Of a stretch of DNA of 7,169 nucleotides, positions 7,165-7,169 are shown in pieces; the first letter of the stretch is position 1; every line of letters begins with the position of its first letter. The DNA lies in NCBI GenBank assembly GCA_959606705.1, contig CAUHLX010000141.1, positions 1-7,169 of the forward strand, read 5' to 3'. The notes under the pieces are model-generated. The model was not told where the DNA came from and searched no databases. It saw nothing but the letters and a program-made list of their open reading frames with translations. The stretch comes from an uncultured Bacillota bacterium. Lineage in GTDB: Bacteria; Bacillota; Clostridia; Peptostreptococcales; Anaerovoracaceae. Made by a program: the position numbers and the translations under genes.

Positions 7165-7169
7165 AGATT

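Noticed and set aside
1..7169. Cobalamin riboswitch, mobile element, CRISPR array, tRNA or an unknown system.
   Set aside because: Coding sequence fills nearly the whole window, with no gap above 36 nt, and every gene belongs to a well-known tetrapyrrole family. A riboswitch, if present, would be upstream of 7169.

Overview
This window is a tightly packed, single-strand tetrapyrrole operon. All six genes lie on the minus strand, so transcription runs from high to low coordinates. The combination of C5-pathway (glutamate-derived) ALA synthesis through HemL, a SUMT/uroporphyrinogen-III synthase fusion, a zinc-type HemB, a CbiE-CbiT fusion and CbiA suggests an anaerobic or facultative Gram-positive bacterium, most likely Bacillota/Clostridia. 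The DNA looks moderately GC-rich by eye (not counted). The taxonomic guess is inference from gene order and fusions, not a search result.

In transcription order the layout is: hemC (hydroxymethylbilane synthase, ~7164-6250, its start close to the window edge); cobA-hemD fusion (6253-4736); hemB (4729-3746); hemL (3709-2402); cbiET (2405-1149); and cbiA (1152 to beyond position 1, 3' end missing). Three junctions are 4-bp ATGA stop/start overlaps, one gap is 6 nt and the longest is 36 nt. Nothing in the window has room for a promoter, terminator, riboswitch or RNA gene. Any operon leader, such as a cobalamin riboswitch, must lie upstream of position 7169, outside the window.

The gene products connect metabolically. 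HemL makes 5-aminolevulinate from glutamate-1-semialdehyde. HemB condenses two ALA to porphobilinogen. HemC links four of these into hydroxymethylbilane. The HemD half of the fusion closes it to uroporphyrinogen III, and the SUMT half methylates that at C2 and C7 to precorrin-2, committing it to the siroheme/corrinoid branch. CbiET carries out the late ring methylations at C5 and C15 and the decarboxylation. CbiA amidates the a and c side chains. No heme-specific gene (hemE, hemN, hemG, hemH) is visible, so the visible part looks devoted to corrinoid (B12) supply.

I saw no mobile element, CRISPR array, repeat family, tRNA/rRNA or unknown gene, and I found no evidence of an undescribed system. 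The points worth a second look are modest: translational coupling, a possible dual start in cobA-hemD, an altered cofactor-site motif in HemC, and the fusions.
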